Below are positions 1 through 8,902 of a DNA stretch of 64,000 bases, piece after piece. This DNA comes from Lentzea fradiae (GTDB taxonomy: Bacteria > Actinomycetota > Actinomycetes > Mycobacteriales > Pseudonocardiaceae), in NCBI RefSeq assembly GCF_900100955.1, contig NZ_FNCC01000016.1, positions 62,001 through 126,000 of the forward strand. The letters are read 5' to 3'. The notes beneath the pieces were generated by a model that was not told the origin of the DNA, ran no database searches, and saw nothing but the letters and a program-made list of their open reading frames with translations. Position 1 is the stretch's first letter. Every line of letters begins with the position of its first letter. The position numbers and the translations under genes are program-made.

Positions 1-1927
1 TCACCTTGAACCCGGCCCGTTCGAGCTGTTCCTTGGCCTCGCGGACCTTCTTGCGCGCCACGTCCGGCACCTCGACCTCGCGGGTGTTCTGGAAGAACAC
101 GGTGACGCGCTTGGCGCCCGTCCCCTCCAGCACCGTGCCCGCGGGCGGGTCCGTCCGCACCACGCGCGACTGGTCGTTCTCGGCCGCGTCGTTGCCATCG
201 GCCTCGACCGGCTCGATCCCGGCGCGCTGCAGCTCGGCGAACGCCTCGACCTTCGTCTTGCCGTTCACGTCCGGCACCGGGGTGCGCGGCGACGGGCCCT
301 TGCTGAGCACGAGCGTCACCGGGCTGTCGATCTTCAGCGCCGTGCCGGGCCGCGGGTCGAGCGCCACGACCTTGCCGATCGGCACCGTGTCGTGGAAGGC
401 GTCCTTCGTGGCGTCCGTGACGGCCTTCAGGCCGGACGCCTCGATCTCCTTCGTCGCGGCCTCGACCTCGACGCCGACGTTCACGAACGGCACCACGGGC
501 CTGCCGCGCGACACCACGATCCGCACGGACTCGTTCTTGCGCAGCTCCGTGTCCGGGCCGGGCTCGGTGCGGATGACCTGCCCGGTCGGCACCTCGTCCG
601 AGGGCACCTTGTCGATCAGCGGAGTCAGGTCCGCCGTCTGCACGAGTCGCATGGCGTTCTGCTCGGACTCGCCGACGACCGCGGGGACCGTCGTGTAGCG
701 GTCCGCGCCGATGAGCCACGCGTACAGGCCGACGATGACCGCCAGCGCACCGACGACGGAGCCGCCGATGATCATGAGCTTCTTCTTGCGCTTGCGCTCC
801 TCCTCGGCCGGGTCGACCTTGGGCTTGCGCGGACGGTTCTGGGGCGGACGGCGGCGGGGCGGCTCAGGGCGCTCCATCGTGCGCGTGCCCGCGATGCCGG
901 GAGGTGGCGTCGGCGGCCCGGTGGTGACCGTGGTCATCGCCGCGTGCACCGGCGGCTTGGGCACGACTGGTCTGGTCGCCTCGGCGGCGGACGGGGTCAC
1001 GACACCGGTGGCGGCGGCGGACGGCGGCGTCGCGCCGACGGCGACCGGGATCGGCCGCATGACGACGGTCCTGTCGTTCTCCGGCACCGTGCCGGGAACG
1101 GGCACCGGCTGCGGCGTCAGGCCCAGCTCGGCGCCCACGCGCTCCAGCTCGGCGAGGAAGGCGTCGGCGTTCACCGGTCGCAGTCCGGGGTCGCGCCGCG
1201 TGGCCTTGCGGACCAGCGTGTCGAGCGCGAGCGGGATCTCCGGGATCGACGGCACGTCCGAGTTCACGTGCTGGGAGGCGACCGAGATCGGGTCGTCGCC
1301 GCGGTACGGCGCGTGGCCCGCCAGCATCTCGTAGAGCACGATCCCGGCCGAGTAGACGTCACTGCGCGCGTCCGCCGCGCCGGTCTCCACCTGTTCGGGT
1401 GACATGTAGGCCACGGTGCCGAAGCTCTCGCTGTCGGCCGTCACCCCGTTCTCGGCGACCGCGCCCGCCACCCCGAAGTCCGTCACCTTGATCTGACCGT
1501 TGGGTCCGATCAGCACGTTCTCCGGTTTCACGTCGCCGTGGAACAGTCCGGCGCGGTGCGCGACGCCCAGTGCGGACAGCGCCGGGCCGAGGATGCTCAA
1601 CGCGACCGCGGGCGCGAGCTTGCCGCGCTGCTTCAGCAGGTCGCGGAGGTTGCCGCCGTCGACCAGCTCCATGACCAGGTACACCTGGTCACCGTCGACG
1701 CCTTGGTCGTGCACGGACACCACGGCCGGGTGATGCAGCTGTGCCGCCGCACGCGCCTCGCGTTCGAACCGCGCGACGAAGGCCGGGTCGGCCGCCAGGC
1801 GTGGATCCATCACCTTGACGGCGACATCTCGATCGAGGCGGGTGTCGCGACCTCGATAAACGGTGGACATGCCACCGCGCGTGAGCACGGCGTCCACCCG
1901 GTAGCGCTGCTCGAGCAGTCCACCCAT
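1..1927 (-). CDS. pknL: PASTA-domain Ser/Thr protein kinase PknL, C-terminus cut by window edge
   Basis: Membrane-bound Ser/Thr kinase; 642 residues are visible and the C-terminus lies outside the window. The kinase domain spans about residues 1-270, with ATP-binding Lys38 (VAVKVMD), DFG at 150-152 and the activation segment ending SPEQ near 178. A Pro-rich linker follows, then one membrane helix at about 380-403 (LMIIGGSVVGALAVIVG) and extracellular PASTA repeats. Four repeats are visible, the last truncated. PASTA domains bind peptidoglycan fragments or lipid II in this family. The catalytic loop reads HGDVKPEN (130-137) instead of HRD, making it a non-RD kinase. The ATG at 1927 was chosen because MGGLLEQRYRV is a typical kinase N-terminus. 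The neighbour at 2029 resembles Rv2175c, the known PknL substrate in M. tuberculosis, and the genes downstream follow the same order as there, which supports the PknL name. Confidence 0.9.
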   Translation of the reverse strand, partial: MGGLLEQRYRVDAVLTRGGMSTVYRGRDTRLDRDVAVKVMDPRLAADPAFVARFEREARAAAQLHHPAVVSVHDQGVDGDQVYLVMELVDGGNLRDLLKQRGKLAPAVALSILGPALSALGVAHRAGLFHGDVKPENVLIGPNGQIKVTDFGVAGAVAENGVTADSESFGTVAYMSPEQVETGAADARSDVYSAGIVLYEMLAGHAPYRGDDPISVASQHVNSDVPSIPEIPLALDTLVRKATRRDPGLRPVNADAFLAELERVGAELGLTPQPVPVPGTVPENDRTVVMRPIPVAVGATPPSAAATGVVTPSAAEATRPVVPKPPVHAAMTTVTTGPPTPPPGIAGTRTMERPEPPRRRPPQNRPRKPKVDPAEEERKRKKKLMIIGGSVVGALAVIVGLYAWLIGADRYTTVPAVVGESEQNAMRLVQTADLTPLIDKVPSDEVPTGQVIRTEPGPDTELRKNESVRIVVSRGRPVVPFVNVGVEVEAATKEIEASGLKAVTDATKDAFHDTVPIGKVVALDPRPGTALKIDSPVTLVLSKGPSPRTPVPDVNGKTKVEAFAELQRAGIEPVEADGNDAAENDQSRVVRTDPPAGTVLEGTGAKRVTVFFQNTREVEVPDVARKKVREAKEQLERAGFKV

Positions 1928-2028
1928 CACGTTCGAAACCGACCTCTCCACAGTGCGAGATGGTAAAGCTCAGGATGACCCGGTTGGCGGAAGGGCGTTC
2001 CCAGTTCGGTTATGGCATCGTGACCCCC

Positions 2029-2394
2029 GTGAGTGCGATTCCTGCCGCTGCGGATGTACTGGCTGCCGACCTGGAGGTTCTCGGCCTCCCCGAGGTGGCC
2101 GACCGAATGGGACTCCCGGTCACCCGGGTCCACCAAATGCTGCGCGACGGGCAACTGCTCGCCGAGCGGCGGGACGGCGTCCTCGTCGTTCCCGAAGCGT
2201 TCCTCGCCGCCGGAGGTGTGGTGAAGGGTCTTCCCGGCACCATCACCGTGCTGCGCGACCAGGGGTTCTCCACGGACGAGATCCTGCGCTGGCTGTTCAC
2301 GGAGGACGACAGCCTCCCCGGCTCTCCGATCGAAGCATTGCGCGGTGACCGTGGGCGCGAGGTGAAGCGCCGCGCACAGGCGATGGGATTCTAG
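2029..2394 (+). CDS. Rv2175c-like DNA-binding protein (predicted PknL substrate)
   Basis: Small DNA-binding protein of about 121 residues. A helix-turn-helix lies near residues 15-45 (LPEVADRMGLPVTRVHQML), followed by the family C-terminus ending REVKRRAQAMGF. It is divergent from pknL. In M. tuberculosis the same pair exists, and PknL phosphorylates a Thr in the Rv2175c N-terminal tail; the same relation here is inferred. The start is uncertain. GTG at 2029 gives VSAIPAAADVL, matching the usual conserved beginning. GTG 2020 lies just behind a possible -10 box (TATGGC at 2011-2016), and ATG 1960 would add a 23-residue tail. A stem-loop at 2410-2448 closes the transcription unit. Confidence 0.8.
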   Translation: MSAIPAAADVLAADLEVLGLPEVADRMGLPVTRVHQMLRDGQLLAERRDGVLVVPEAFLAAGGVVKGLPGTITVLRDQGFSTDEILRWLFTEDDSLPGSPIEALRGDRGREVKRRAQAMGF

Positions 2395-2409
2395 GTCATC
2401 CGAACCTGA

Positions 2410-2448
2410 GGTTTCAGGCGTTTCCGCGGACCGGGGACGCCTGAAACC
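2410..2448 (+). terminator. Stem-loop terminator after the Rv2175c-like gene
   Basis: Perfect 12-bp inverted repeat, GGTTTCAGGCGT at 2410-2421 and ACGCCTGAAACC at 2437-2448, with a 15-nt loop. It starts 15 bases after the stop codon. There is no long U-tract, as is common in actinobacteria. Confidence 0.7.
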
Positions 2449-2588
2449 CCTGCGCCGACGTGTCCGGGCAGGGCGCTGCGCGCCGTCCGGGCGGCGTCGT
2501 TCCTCGTGACCGCGGTCAGGCGCGGTCCGGGCTAAGACCGGCCTCATCTCGTGGTCGCCCCGGAGAGCGGCGCCGCATTGATGCCGAA

Positions 2589-2604
2589 CCGATATATCGC
2601 ATAT
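2589..2604. repeat. AT-rich palindromic element, copy 1
   Basis: CCGATATATCGCATAT, with core CGATATATCG at 2590-2599. It lies in the convergent gap between the Rv2175c-like gene and mptA, 82 bases beyond the mptA stop. Read on the minus strand it becomes TATGCGATATATCGG, the same string found before eda (copy at 33088). The rest of 2449-2685 shows no gene. Confidence 0.7.
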
Positions 2605-2685
2605 GGGTGCGCGACGAGCGCCGTCGCCACCCACCGAGTCGTGCCGAATCGGTGGGGTGCGGCGCCCTGGTTCACGGGTGCGGCC

Positions 2686-4200
2686 CTACTCGTAACGGGT
2701 CGACAGGCCGAACGGGTCCGGCTTCACCAGCGACCGCGCCGCGAGCGCCGACACCAGCAGGGCGAAGAACAGGTAGCCCCACGAGTAGAGCGCCGTGTCG
2801 CCGTTCGGGAACGTCACCAGCAACAGGAACACCGACGCCACCGTCACCGCCACCAGCGCGCCCGTGCTCCACGCGAACCCGGCGGCGAGCGCCAGCGGCC
2901 AGCTGAAGTACCACGGCAGCGTCGCGGGGGAGAGCAGCGCCACGGCCAGCATCGTCAGCGTGCCGCGCCGGATGCTGTCGCGGACCTCGCCGTCGCGCGA
3001 CGCCCACCACTGCGTGTACGCGATCCAGATCAGCACGACCGAGCCGATGCCGCGGGCGACACCGAGGAAGATGCCGCCGTCGACGTAGACGAACCAGTTG
3101 ACGACCATGCGCACGAAGTCGCCGACCGCGCTCGGCAGCGACAGCCAGTTGATGATCATCGACGAGCTGCGCAGCGCCGGGATCCAGCCCAGTGTCACCC
3201 CGGCCACGACCGTGCACGCGGCGAACGTCCCCAGGAACGCGACGAGACCCGGCACCAGCGCCTTGCGGAACTGGGCTCGCTTGTCGCCGTCGAGCCGCGC
3301 CGCCCAGACCCAGACCAGGAACGGCACGATCACGACCGCCGTCGCCTTCACCGAGAACGCGAGGGCCAGCAGCACGAACCCGAGCACGTGCCTGCGGTCG
3401 AGCACGAGCAGCACGCCCGCGGCCATCAGGCCGATCATCAGCAGGTCGTTGTGGGCGCCGCCGACGAGGTGGATGAGCAGCAGCGGGTTCGCCGCCACCA
3501 GCCACAGCGCGATCGCCGACCGGCCGCCGAGGTGCCTGCTCAGGCCGGGCAGCGCCCAGCACAGCAGCACCAGGCCGCCCGCGAGCGAAAACCGCATGGC
3601 GACGACGCCGAGGATGACGCTCGCGTCCGTCGCCCACACGATCGCCTTGGCGATCAGGATGAACAGCGGCCCGTACGGCGCGGGCGTGTGCTGCCAGACC
3701 CAGCTGACGTTCTCGCTGAGCGTGCTCTGCAGCACGGCGGGCCCGACCTCGTACGGGTCGTAGCCGCTCAGCGCGAGCTGCCCCTGCGCGAGGTAGCTGT
3801 AGATGTCCTTGCTGAACAGCGGGGGTGCGAAGAGCAGTGGCAACGTCCAGACCGTCACCGCGACCAGCACGGCGAAGTCGCCGATCTCGCCCCACCGCAC
3901 GAGCCGGCCCAGGCGCACCCACGCCCAGATGACGAGGCCGAGCCCCAGGTACAGCACCATGCTCGCGAGGTCGTGGCCGTGGCCGTAGCGCAGCCAGCTC
4001 AGCCCGACCTGGGCGAGCAGCGGGTCGCGCTCGAGGATCGCGCCGGCACCCATGCCGCCGAGCGCGATCAGCGCCACGCCCAGCAGGCCGAGCATGGTCG
4101 TGCGGACGGGGATGGCAAACGTGTTCGCGCGCACGACTTGATCAAGCTCCTGCGGAGACACCTCGGAGCTCGTGCGGGGGAGTGACGGAGTTGCAGCCAT
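2686..4200 (-). CDS. mptA: Alpha-(1->6)-mannopyranosyltransferase MptA (GT-C fold)
   Basis: Polytopic membrane mannosyltransferase of about 504 residues, close to the 500-520 usual for MptA, with roughly a dozen hydrophobic helices. In mycobacteria it extends the alpha-1,6-mannan core of lipomannan and lipoarabinomannan using polyprenyl-phosphomannose on the outer face of the membrane. The GT-C acidic loop is visible as LFSKDIYSYLAQG, and a second conserved loop reads HTPAPYGPLF. It lies between pknL/Rv2175c-like and idsA2, exactly as Rv2174 does in M. tuberculosis. Start ATG 4200 (MAATPSLPR) is preferred; ATG 4230 would add ten residues. Substrate assignment rests on family and synteny. Confidence 0.88.
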   Translation of the reverse strand: MAATPSLPRTSSEVSPQELDQVVRANTFAIPVRTTMLGLLGVALIALGGMGAGAILERDPLLAQVGLSWLRYGHGHDLASMVLYLGLGLVIWAWVRLGRLVRWGEIGDFAVLVAVTVWTLPLLFAPPLFSKDIYSYLAQGQLALSGYDPYEVGPAVLQSTLSENVSWVWQHTPAPYGPLFILIAKAIVWATDASVILGVVAMRFSLAGGLVLLCWALPGLSRHLGGRSAIALWLVAANPLLLIHLVGGAHNDLLMIGLMAAGVLLVLDRRHVLGFVLLALAFSVKATAVVIVPFLVWVWAARLDGDKRAQFRKALVPGLVAFLGTFAACTVVAGVTLGWIPALRSSSMIINWLSLPSAVGDFVRMVVNWFVYVDGGIFLGVARGIGSVVLIWIAYTQWWASRDGEVRDSIRRGTLTMLAVALLSPATLPWYFSWPLALAAGFAWSTGALVAVTVASVFLLLVTFPNGDTALYSWGYLFFALLVSALAARSLVKPDPFGLSTRYE

Positions 4201-4313
4201 CGCCCGAACATCGTTGCACAAGGCGGGCAAGCGTCAGCAAGCAACGGTGCTCACCGGCAACGAGGTGTTAATGAACTCTCAGGAAGTGCTGCCGATCTTG
4301 GTCGGTGATCGTC

Positions 4314-5417
4314 TCAGAAGGTCCTCTTCGTCGAGCTGACGGCCAGCTCGGCGAGCTTGGTGGCGGCCGGTTCGGCCACCGGCGCGGCGTCGAGTGCCGC
4401 CAGCGCGCTCTTGGTCAGCTCCTCGATGCGTTCCTCGACGGCGTCGACGGCGCCGACCTTGACCAGTGCCCGCCGCACCTCCTCGACGGTGTCGAGGTCG
4501 AGGTCCGGCTTGCCCAAAGCGATATCCAATATATCGGCGCCGAACTGCATCCCGAGCGCCACGAGCAGCGTCCGCTTGCCCTCGGCGAGGTCGTCGCCCG
4601 CGGGCTTGCCGGTGACCTCCGGGTCGCCGAACACGCCGAGCAGGTCGTCGCGCAGCTGGAACGCCACACCGATGTCGGCGCCGAACGTGCGCAGCCCGTC
4701 GATCAGTTCCGGCGAGCCGCCCGCCATCGCCGCGCCCATGTGCAGCGGCCGTTCGACGGTGTACGCGGCGGTCTTGAGCCGGTCGATCCGCAGCGCCGCG
4801 TCCGCCGACGAGTCGCCCCTGGCCTGGGTGAGCACGTCGAGGTACTGGCCCGCGAGCATCTCGGTGCGCATGTCGCGCCACGGCTCGCTCATCCTGCGCA
4901 GCACGTCGGCGGGCAGCCCGGCGGCGAACAGCATGTCGTCGGCCCACGCCAGCGCGATGTCGCCGATCAGCACGGCCGCGGACATGCCGAACCGCTCCGC
5001 CGACCCGAGCCAGCCCTGCTCGCGGTGCCGCACGCCGAACGCGACGTGCACGGTCGGCTTGCCCCGCCGCACCGACGAGGCGTCCATCAGGTCGTCGTGG
5101 ATGAGCGCGCACGCCTGGATCAGCTCCAGCGAGCTGACCGCGGTGAGGACCTCGGTCGCCAGCTCGCCGTCCGGGTCGCCGCCGGCCGCGCGCCACCCCC
5201 ACCACGCGTAGGTCGGGCGGATGCGCTTGCCGCCGCCCAGCACGAAGCCGGAGAGCGCGTCGACGGCGGTCGCGAAGCTCGGGTCCATCGCCTCGCCGGA
5301 GGCGCGGCGGGAGGCCAGGTACGTGGTCAGCGCTTGTTCGACGTGCCGGGGGAGTGCCACGTCGATGGGGTGGTGGGACACGTGTCCATGGTCCGCTGTG
5401 TCCGGCACCACCCGCAT
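4314..5417 (-). CDS. idsA2: Polyprenyl diphosphate synthase (IdsA2-like)
   Basis: Trans-isoprenyl diphosphate synthase of 367 residues that condenses isopentenyl diphosphate with allylic diphosphates in the cytosol. The first Asp-rich motif is HDDLMDAS (107-114), after GGGKRIRPTY. The second is RDDLLGVFGD (256-265), followed by KPAGDDLAEGKRT. Product length cannot be told from the sequence. By synteny with Rv2173 it supplies geranyl/geranylgeranyl-type chains, consistent with polyprenyl carriers used by the neighbouring MptA. Start ATG 5417 was chosen because frames further upstream run into the divergent metF gene. Residues 294-300 (ADILDIA) are encoded by an AT-rich palindromic element, out of character with the surrounding codon use. 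Confidence 0.87.
   Translation of the reverse strand: MRVVPDTADHGHVSHHPIDVALPRHVEQALTTYLASRRASGEAMDPSFATAVDALSGFVLGGGKRIRPTYAWWGWRAAGGDPDGELATEVLTAVSSLELIQACALIHDDLMDASSVRRGKPTVHVAFGVRHREQGWLGSAERFGMSAAVLIGDIALAWADDMLFAAGLPADVLRRMSEPWRDMRTEMLAGQYLDVLTQARGDSSADAALRIDRLKTAAYTVERPLHMGAAMAGGSPELIDGLRTFGADIGVAFQLRDDLLGVFGDPEVTGKPAGDDLAEGKRTLLVALGMQFGADILDIALGKPDLDLDTVEEVRRALVKVGAVDAVEERIEELTKSALAALDAAPVAEPAATKLAELAVSSTKRTF
4520..4538. repeat. AT-rich palindromic element inside idsA2
   Basis: CGATATCCAATATATCGGC, with core CAATATATCG at 4527-4536. It is read in frame as Ala-Asp-Ile-Leu-Asp-Ile-Ala by idsA2 on the minus strand. It is one of two intragenic copies; the other is in the SMP-30 gene at 52688 and encodes ADISDIA. 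Confidence 0.65.
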
Positions 5418-5484
5418 GCCGGGGCCGCGTACCACATGGTGAGCAGGTGTCCCACCCTGCGGAAGTACCACTAGGGTTGACCGC

Positions 5485-6366
5485 ATGACGACGGTGGTCG
5501 AGAGACTCCAGGGGGAGTCACCCAAGTTCTCGGTAGAGTTCCTGCCGCCGCGGGACGCCGAGGACGAGAAGGTCCTCTGGAAGGCCGTCCGCGAGCTGGA
5601 GGGCCTCGACCCGGCGTTCGTGTCGATCACCTACGGCGCCGGCGGGTCCCGGCGCGACCGCACGATCCGCGCCACCGGCCGCATCGCGCAGGAGACGACG
5701 CTGCTTCCGGTCGCGCACCTCACCGCCGTCGACCACTCGGTGGCCGAACTGCGCAACGTCATCGGCTGGTACGCGGCGATCGGCGTGCGCAACGTCCTCG
5801 CGCTGCGCGGCGACCCTCCCGGCGACCCGATGGGCGAGTGGGTCGCGCACCCCGAGGGCCTCAACTACGCCGACGAGCTGGTGGCGCTGGTCCGCGAGCT
5901 GGGCGACTTCTGCGTGGGCGTGGCGGCGTTCCCGTACGGGCACCCGCGCTCGCCCGACCTCGACACCGACCTGAAGTTCCTGCTGCGCAAGCTCAACGCG
6001 GGCGCGGACTACGCGGTCGCCCAGCTCTTCCACGCGCCGGAGCCGTTCCTGCGGCTGCGCGACAGGGTGGCGGCGGCCGGGTGCTCCGCGGCGATCCTTC
6101 CGGGGATCATGCCGATGCTGTCGCCGCGCGGGCTGGCGAAGATCGTCGAGCTGTCCGGCGCCGACCTGCCGGTGGAGATCTCGCGCCGGCTGGAGCCGTA
6201 CGCCGACGACGTCGCGAGCTTCCGCGCCGAGGGCATCGACATCGCGACCGAGATGTGCCAGCGGCTGCTCGACGAAGGCGTTCCCGCGCTGCACTTCTAC
6301 ACGATGAACAGGGCCAAGGCGACGAGGGAAGTGTTGAGCCGCCTGGGACTCGTGACGCGCGCCTGA
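5485..6366 (+). CDS. metF: Methylenetetrahydrofolate reductase (MetF, Rv2172c type)
   Basis: Cytosolic TIM-barrel enzyme of 293 residues that reduces 5,10-methylene-THF to 5-methyl-THF for methionine synthesis, normally with FAD. The N-terminal FSVEFLPPRD holds the family catalytic Glu. FVSITYGAGGSRRDRT and LALRGDPPGDP match the flavin and folate-binding loops, and the C-terminus FYTMNRAKATREVL is typical. It is divergent from idsA2 with a 67-bp shared promoter region and converges with lppM 16 bp downstream. The same place in M. tuberculosis is Rv2172c, which is reported to act as the MTHFR. Confidence 0.9.
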   Translation: MTTVVERLQGESPKFSVEFLPPRDAEDEKVLWKAVRELEGLDPAFVSITYGAGGSRRDRTIRATGRIAQETTLLPVAHLTAVDHSVAELRNVIGWYAAIGVRNVLALRGDPPGDPMGEWVAHPEGLNYADELVALVRELGDFCVGVAAFPYGHPRSPDLDTDLKFLLRKLNAGADYAVAQLFHAPEPFLRLRDRVAAAGCSAAILPGIMPMLSPRGLAKIVELSGADLPVEISRRLEPYADDVASFRAEGIDIATEMCQRLLDEGVPALHFYTMNRAKATREVLSRLGLVTRA

Positions 6367-6382
6367 AGCGCTGGACGAGTGC

Positions 6383-7036
6383 CTAGGCGAGCGCGGAGCG
6401 TTTGTGCGCGACGAGGGCGAGGACGACGACGATCAGCGCCGCGGCGCCGGTCAGCCCGGCGACGAGCAGCGCCCAGCCGAAGAACGAGCTGGAGTTCTCG
6501 CCCGCGTACTGCACGGTCGCCTGCAACATCGACGCCTGACCGGGCTTCGGAGACCACGCGATCGTGTTGTTGTCCTCCTCGCGCCCGTTGGTGTTCACGA
6601 CCTTGCCGGGGAAGCTCACCTTGACCTGGATGTCCGCGCGTTCCACGGGCACCTGGGTCAGGTCGACCGAACCCGACAGCGTGACAAGATCACCCGACCG
6701 GCGGAAGTTCAGGCTGTAGCGGCTGTTCGACGAGCTGGTCGTCATCGACAGCGTGCGCACCTCGTCGAACGTCAGGCCGGTGAAGAACAGCTGCGTGCCC
6801 GTGTACTGCTCCACCTGGTACGGCTGGGTGGTGACACGCCCCTCCATCTCGGGCGGGACCTTGAGCTGGGGCCCGGGATCGTTGTCCTGGGTGGGAGGTG
6901 TGGCCGCGACGATCTCGCCGGAGACGCGGTCGTCGGCCGACACGGCCATGGCCGCGTAGACGCGAACGCATCCGCTCAGCGAAAACAGGGTGAGCAGCAA
7001 GAAGACCGGCAGCAGCAGTGCCCGGGATCGACGCAC
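6383..7036 (-). CDS. lppM: LppM-family lipoprotein
   Basis: Predicted lipoprotein of 217 residues. The signal peptide MRRSRALLLPVFLLLTLFSL ends in the lipobox LSGC, with the lipidated Cys near residue 23. A beta-rich extracytoplasmic domain follows, and a C-terminal membrane helix (ALLVAGLTGAAALIVVV) carries a short positive tail (AHKRSALA), so both ends may be anchored. In M. tuberculosis LppM (Rv2171) sits in the same place and has been linked to trafficking of mannosylated lipids. That role here is inference from family and position beside mptA. Confidence 0.85.
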   Translation of the reverse strand: MRRSRALLLPVFLLLTLFSLSGCVRVYAAMAVSADDRVSGEIVAATPPTQDNDPGPQLKVPPEMEGRVTTQPYQVEQYTGTQLFFTGLTFDEVRTLSMTTSSSNSRYSLNFRRSGDLVTLSGSVDLTQVPVERADIQVKVSFPGKVVNTNGREEDNNTIAWSPKPGQASMLQATVQYAGENSSSFFGWALLVAGLTGAAALIVVVLALVAHKRSALA

Positions 7037-7142
7037 GCCGCCATCCTGCCAGCACGGTCGGGACCACGCAGTCCCCTCCTTTGGTCGTGAGCTTGACTAA
7101 CTACCTTTTGGTGTGGAGGGGTGCGAGGTAGCGTCTCGGCGC

Positions 7143-8795
7143 ATGGCATCCGTGCACGACATCAGCAACAAGTTCGTCAGCGACTACGTGGCGCTGGACC
7201 CGATCACGGCCACCACCCTGGGGTATTCGGGCTCCGACGACCAGTTGACGGACTTCTCGCCGGAAGGACACGCGGCGCGCAACGACATCGCCGTACGGGC
7301 GCTCGCCGACATCACCGCCGCCCAGCCCGCGGACGCGTCGGAAGAAGCGGCACGTGCCGTCTTCCTGGAACGCGTGGGCCTGGAGGTCGAGCTCTACGAG
7401 GCCGGGGCCACCGAGTCGTCGTTGAACGTCATCGCGAGCCCGATCCAGTCCATGCGCGACATCTTCGACCAGATGCCGACCGAGACGCCGGAGCAGTGGG
7501 AGACGATCGGTCGTCGTCTCGCCGCCGTGCCCGCCGCTCTGGACGGTCTGCGCTCCTCTCTCTCGCACGCCGCCTCCCGCGGCCACGTGTCGGCATTGCG
7601 CCAGGTGACCAAGGTCGCCGCACAGTGCGACGTCTGGTCATCGACGTTCTTCACCTCCTTCGTCGCGTCGGCCGACGTCGACGGCGCACTGCGGTCCTCC
7701 TTGGACACCGGAGCCGCCGCGGCTTCGGCCGCCTACGCGGACTTCGCCTCCTACCTGCGCACGTCGCTCGCCCCGCTCGCGCCGGAGAAGGACGCCGTCG
7801 GCGAGGAGCGCTACCGGCTCGGCTCGCGCTACTTCACCGGCTCGAACCTCGACCTGGCCGAGGCGTACGCGTGGGGCTGGGAGGAGTTCCTCCGCATCGA
7901 GGCGGAGATGAAGGAGATCGCGGGCCGCCTCAAGCCGGGCGCGTCGCTGGCGGAGACCGCGGCGTACCTCGACGAGCAGCCGCGCTACCAGGTGCACGGC
8001 CAGGACGGCCTGCAGGCGTGGATGCAGGAGCTGTCCGACAAGGCCCTGCTCGACCTGCGCGGCGTGCACTTCGACCTGCCCGACGAGCTGATGAACCTCG
8101 AGTGCAAGATCGCACCGCCCGGCGGTGGCGTCGGCGCCTACTACACGCAGCCGACCGCGGACTTCTCCCGTCCCGGCCGCATGTGGTGGTCGGTCGCCGA
8201 GGGCAAGACGGTGTTCCCGACCTGGCGCGAGACCTCGACCGTCTACCACGAGGGCGTGCCGGGCCACCACCTCCAGTGCGCGACGGCGGTCTACCAGTCG
8301 AAGAAGCTCAACGACTTCCAGCGCCTGCTGTGCTGGGTGTCGGGTCACGGCGAGGGCTGGGCGCTCTACTCGGAACGCCTCATGCGCGAGCTCGGCTACC
8401 TCGACGACGACGGCGACCTGCTCGGCATGCTGGACGCGCACCTGTTCCGCGCGGCCCGCGTGATCATCGACATCGGCATGCACCTGGAGCTGGAGATCCC
8501 CGCGGGCACCGGCTTCCACCCCGGCGAGCGCTGGACGCCGGAGCTGGGCCTCGAGTTCCTGCTGACGAGGACGTTGCAGGAGCCGGCGGCCTCCCGCGAC
8601 GAGATCGACCGCTACCTCGGCTGGCCCGGCCAGGCGCCGGCGTACAAGCTCGGCGAGCGGCTGTGGCTCGCGGCCCGCGACGACGTGAAGGCCCGCAAGG
8701 GCGCGGCGTTCGACCTCAAGCAGTTCCACCGGGAGGCCCTGGAAATGGGCTCGATGGGACTCGACACGTTGCGGGAGCGCCTCGCCGCTCTCTGA
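7143..8795 (+). CDS. DUF885 family metallopeptidase-like protein
   Basis: Predicted cytosolic protein of 550 residues of the DUF885 family. These are alpha-helical proteins related to zinc carboxypeptidases. The likely metal motif is VYHEGVPGHHLQ, an HE...GHH arrangement, with a second conserved stretch GHGEGWALYSERLM. No signal peptide is visible. Start ATG 7143 (MASVHDISNKF) matches the family; GTG 7113 would add ten poorly conserved residues. A TTGACT -35-like box lies at 7093-7098. The substrate is unknown. Confidence 0.8.
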   Translation: MASVHDISNKFVSDYVALDPITATTLGYSGSDDQLTDFSPEGHAARNDIAVRALADITAAQPADASEEAARAVFLERVGLEVELYEAGATESSLNVIASPIQSMRDIFDQMPTETPEQWETIGRRLAAVPAALDGLRSSLSHAASRGHVSALRQVTKVAAQCDVWSSTFFTSFVASADVDGALRSSLDTGAAAASAAYADFASYLRTSLAPLAPEKDAVGEERYRLGSRYFTGSNLDLAEAYAWGWEEFLRIEAEMKEIAGRLKPGASLAETAAYLDEQPRYQVHGQDGLQAWMQELSDKALLDLRGVHFDLPDELMNLECKIAPPGGGVGAYYTQPTADFSRPGRMWWSVAEGKTVFPTWRETSTVYHEGVPGHHLQCATAVYQSKKLNDFQRLLCWVSGHGEGWALYSERLMRELGYLDDDGDLLGMLDAHLFRAARVIIDIGMHLELEIPAGTGFHPGERWTPELGLEFLLTRTLQEPAASRDEIDRYLGWPGQAPAYKLGERLWLAARDDVKARKGAAFDLKQFHREALEMGSMGLDTLRERLAAL

Positions 8796-8829
8796 CGACG
8801 ACGTCGTCGCTGTAGTTGTCGCTGTCGTT

Positions 8830-8863
8830 GCAGGACGTTCGCCGACGTGCGCGAACGTCCTGC
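8830..8863. terminator. Stem-loop between the DUF885 and VOC genes
   Basis: Perfect 13-bp inverted repeat, GCAGGACGTTCGC at 8830-8842 and GCGAACGTCCTGC at 8851-8863, with an 8-nt loop. It lies 35 bases after the DUF885 stop and before the converging VOC gene, so it may serve both. The two palindromic elements follow directly. Confidence 0.6.
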
Positions 8864-8867
8864 GCGA

Positions 8868-8902
8868 CTGATATATCGGCCGACTGATATATCGGATATC
8901 AG
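8868..8902. repeat. Two AT-rich palindromic elements in tandem
   Basis: CTGATATATCGG (8868-8879) is followed four bases later by CTGATATATCGGATATCAG (8884-8902). The second copy is the exact reverse complement of the element at 57201-57219. On the minus strand its TGA (8901-8899) is the stop codon of the VOC gene. Confidence 0.75.

Noticed and set aside
392..1402. Plus-strand 336-codon open frame opposite pknL
   Set aside because: Arg/Gly-rich low-complexity translation without domain; the minus strand carries the kinase motifs in order.
8837..8858. LexA box in the hairpin GTTCGC...GCGAAC
   Set aside because: The half-sites are in the wrong order (GTTCG before CGAAC), and it is better explained as a terminator stem.
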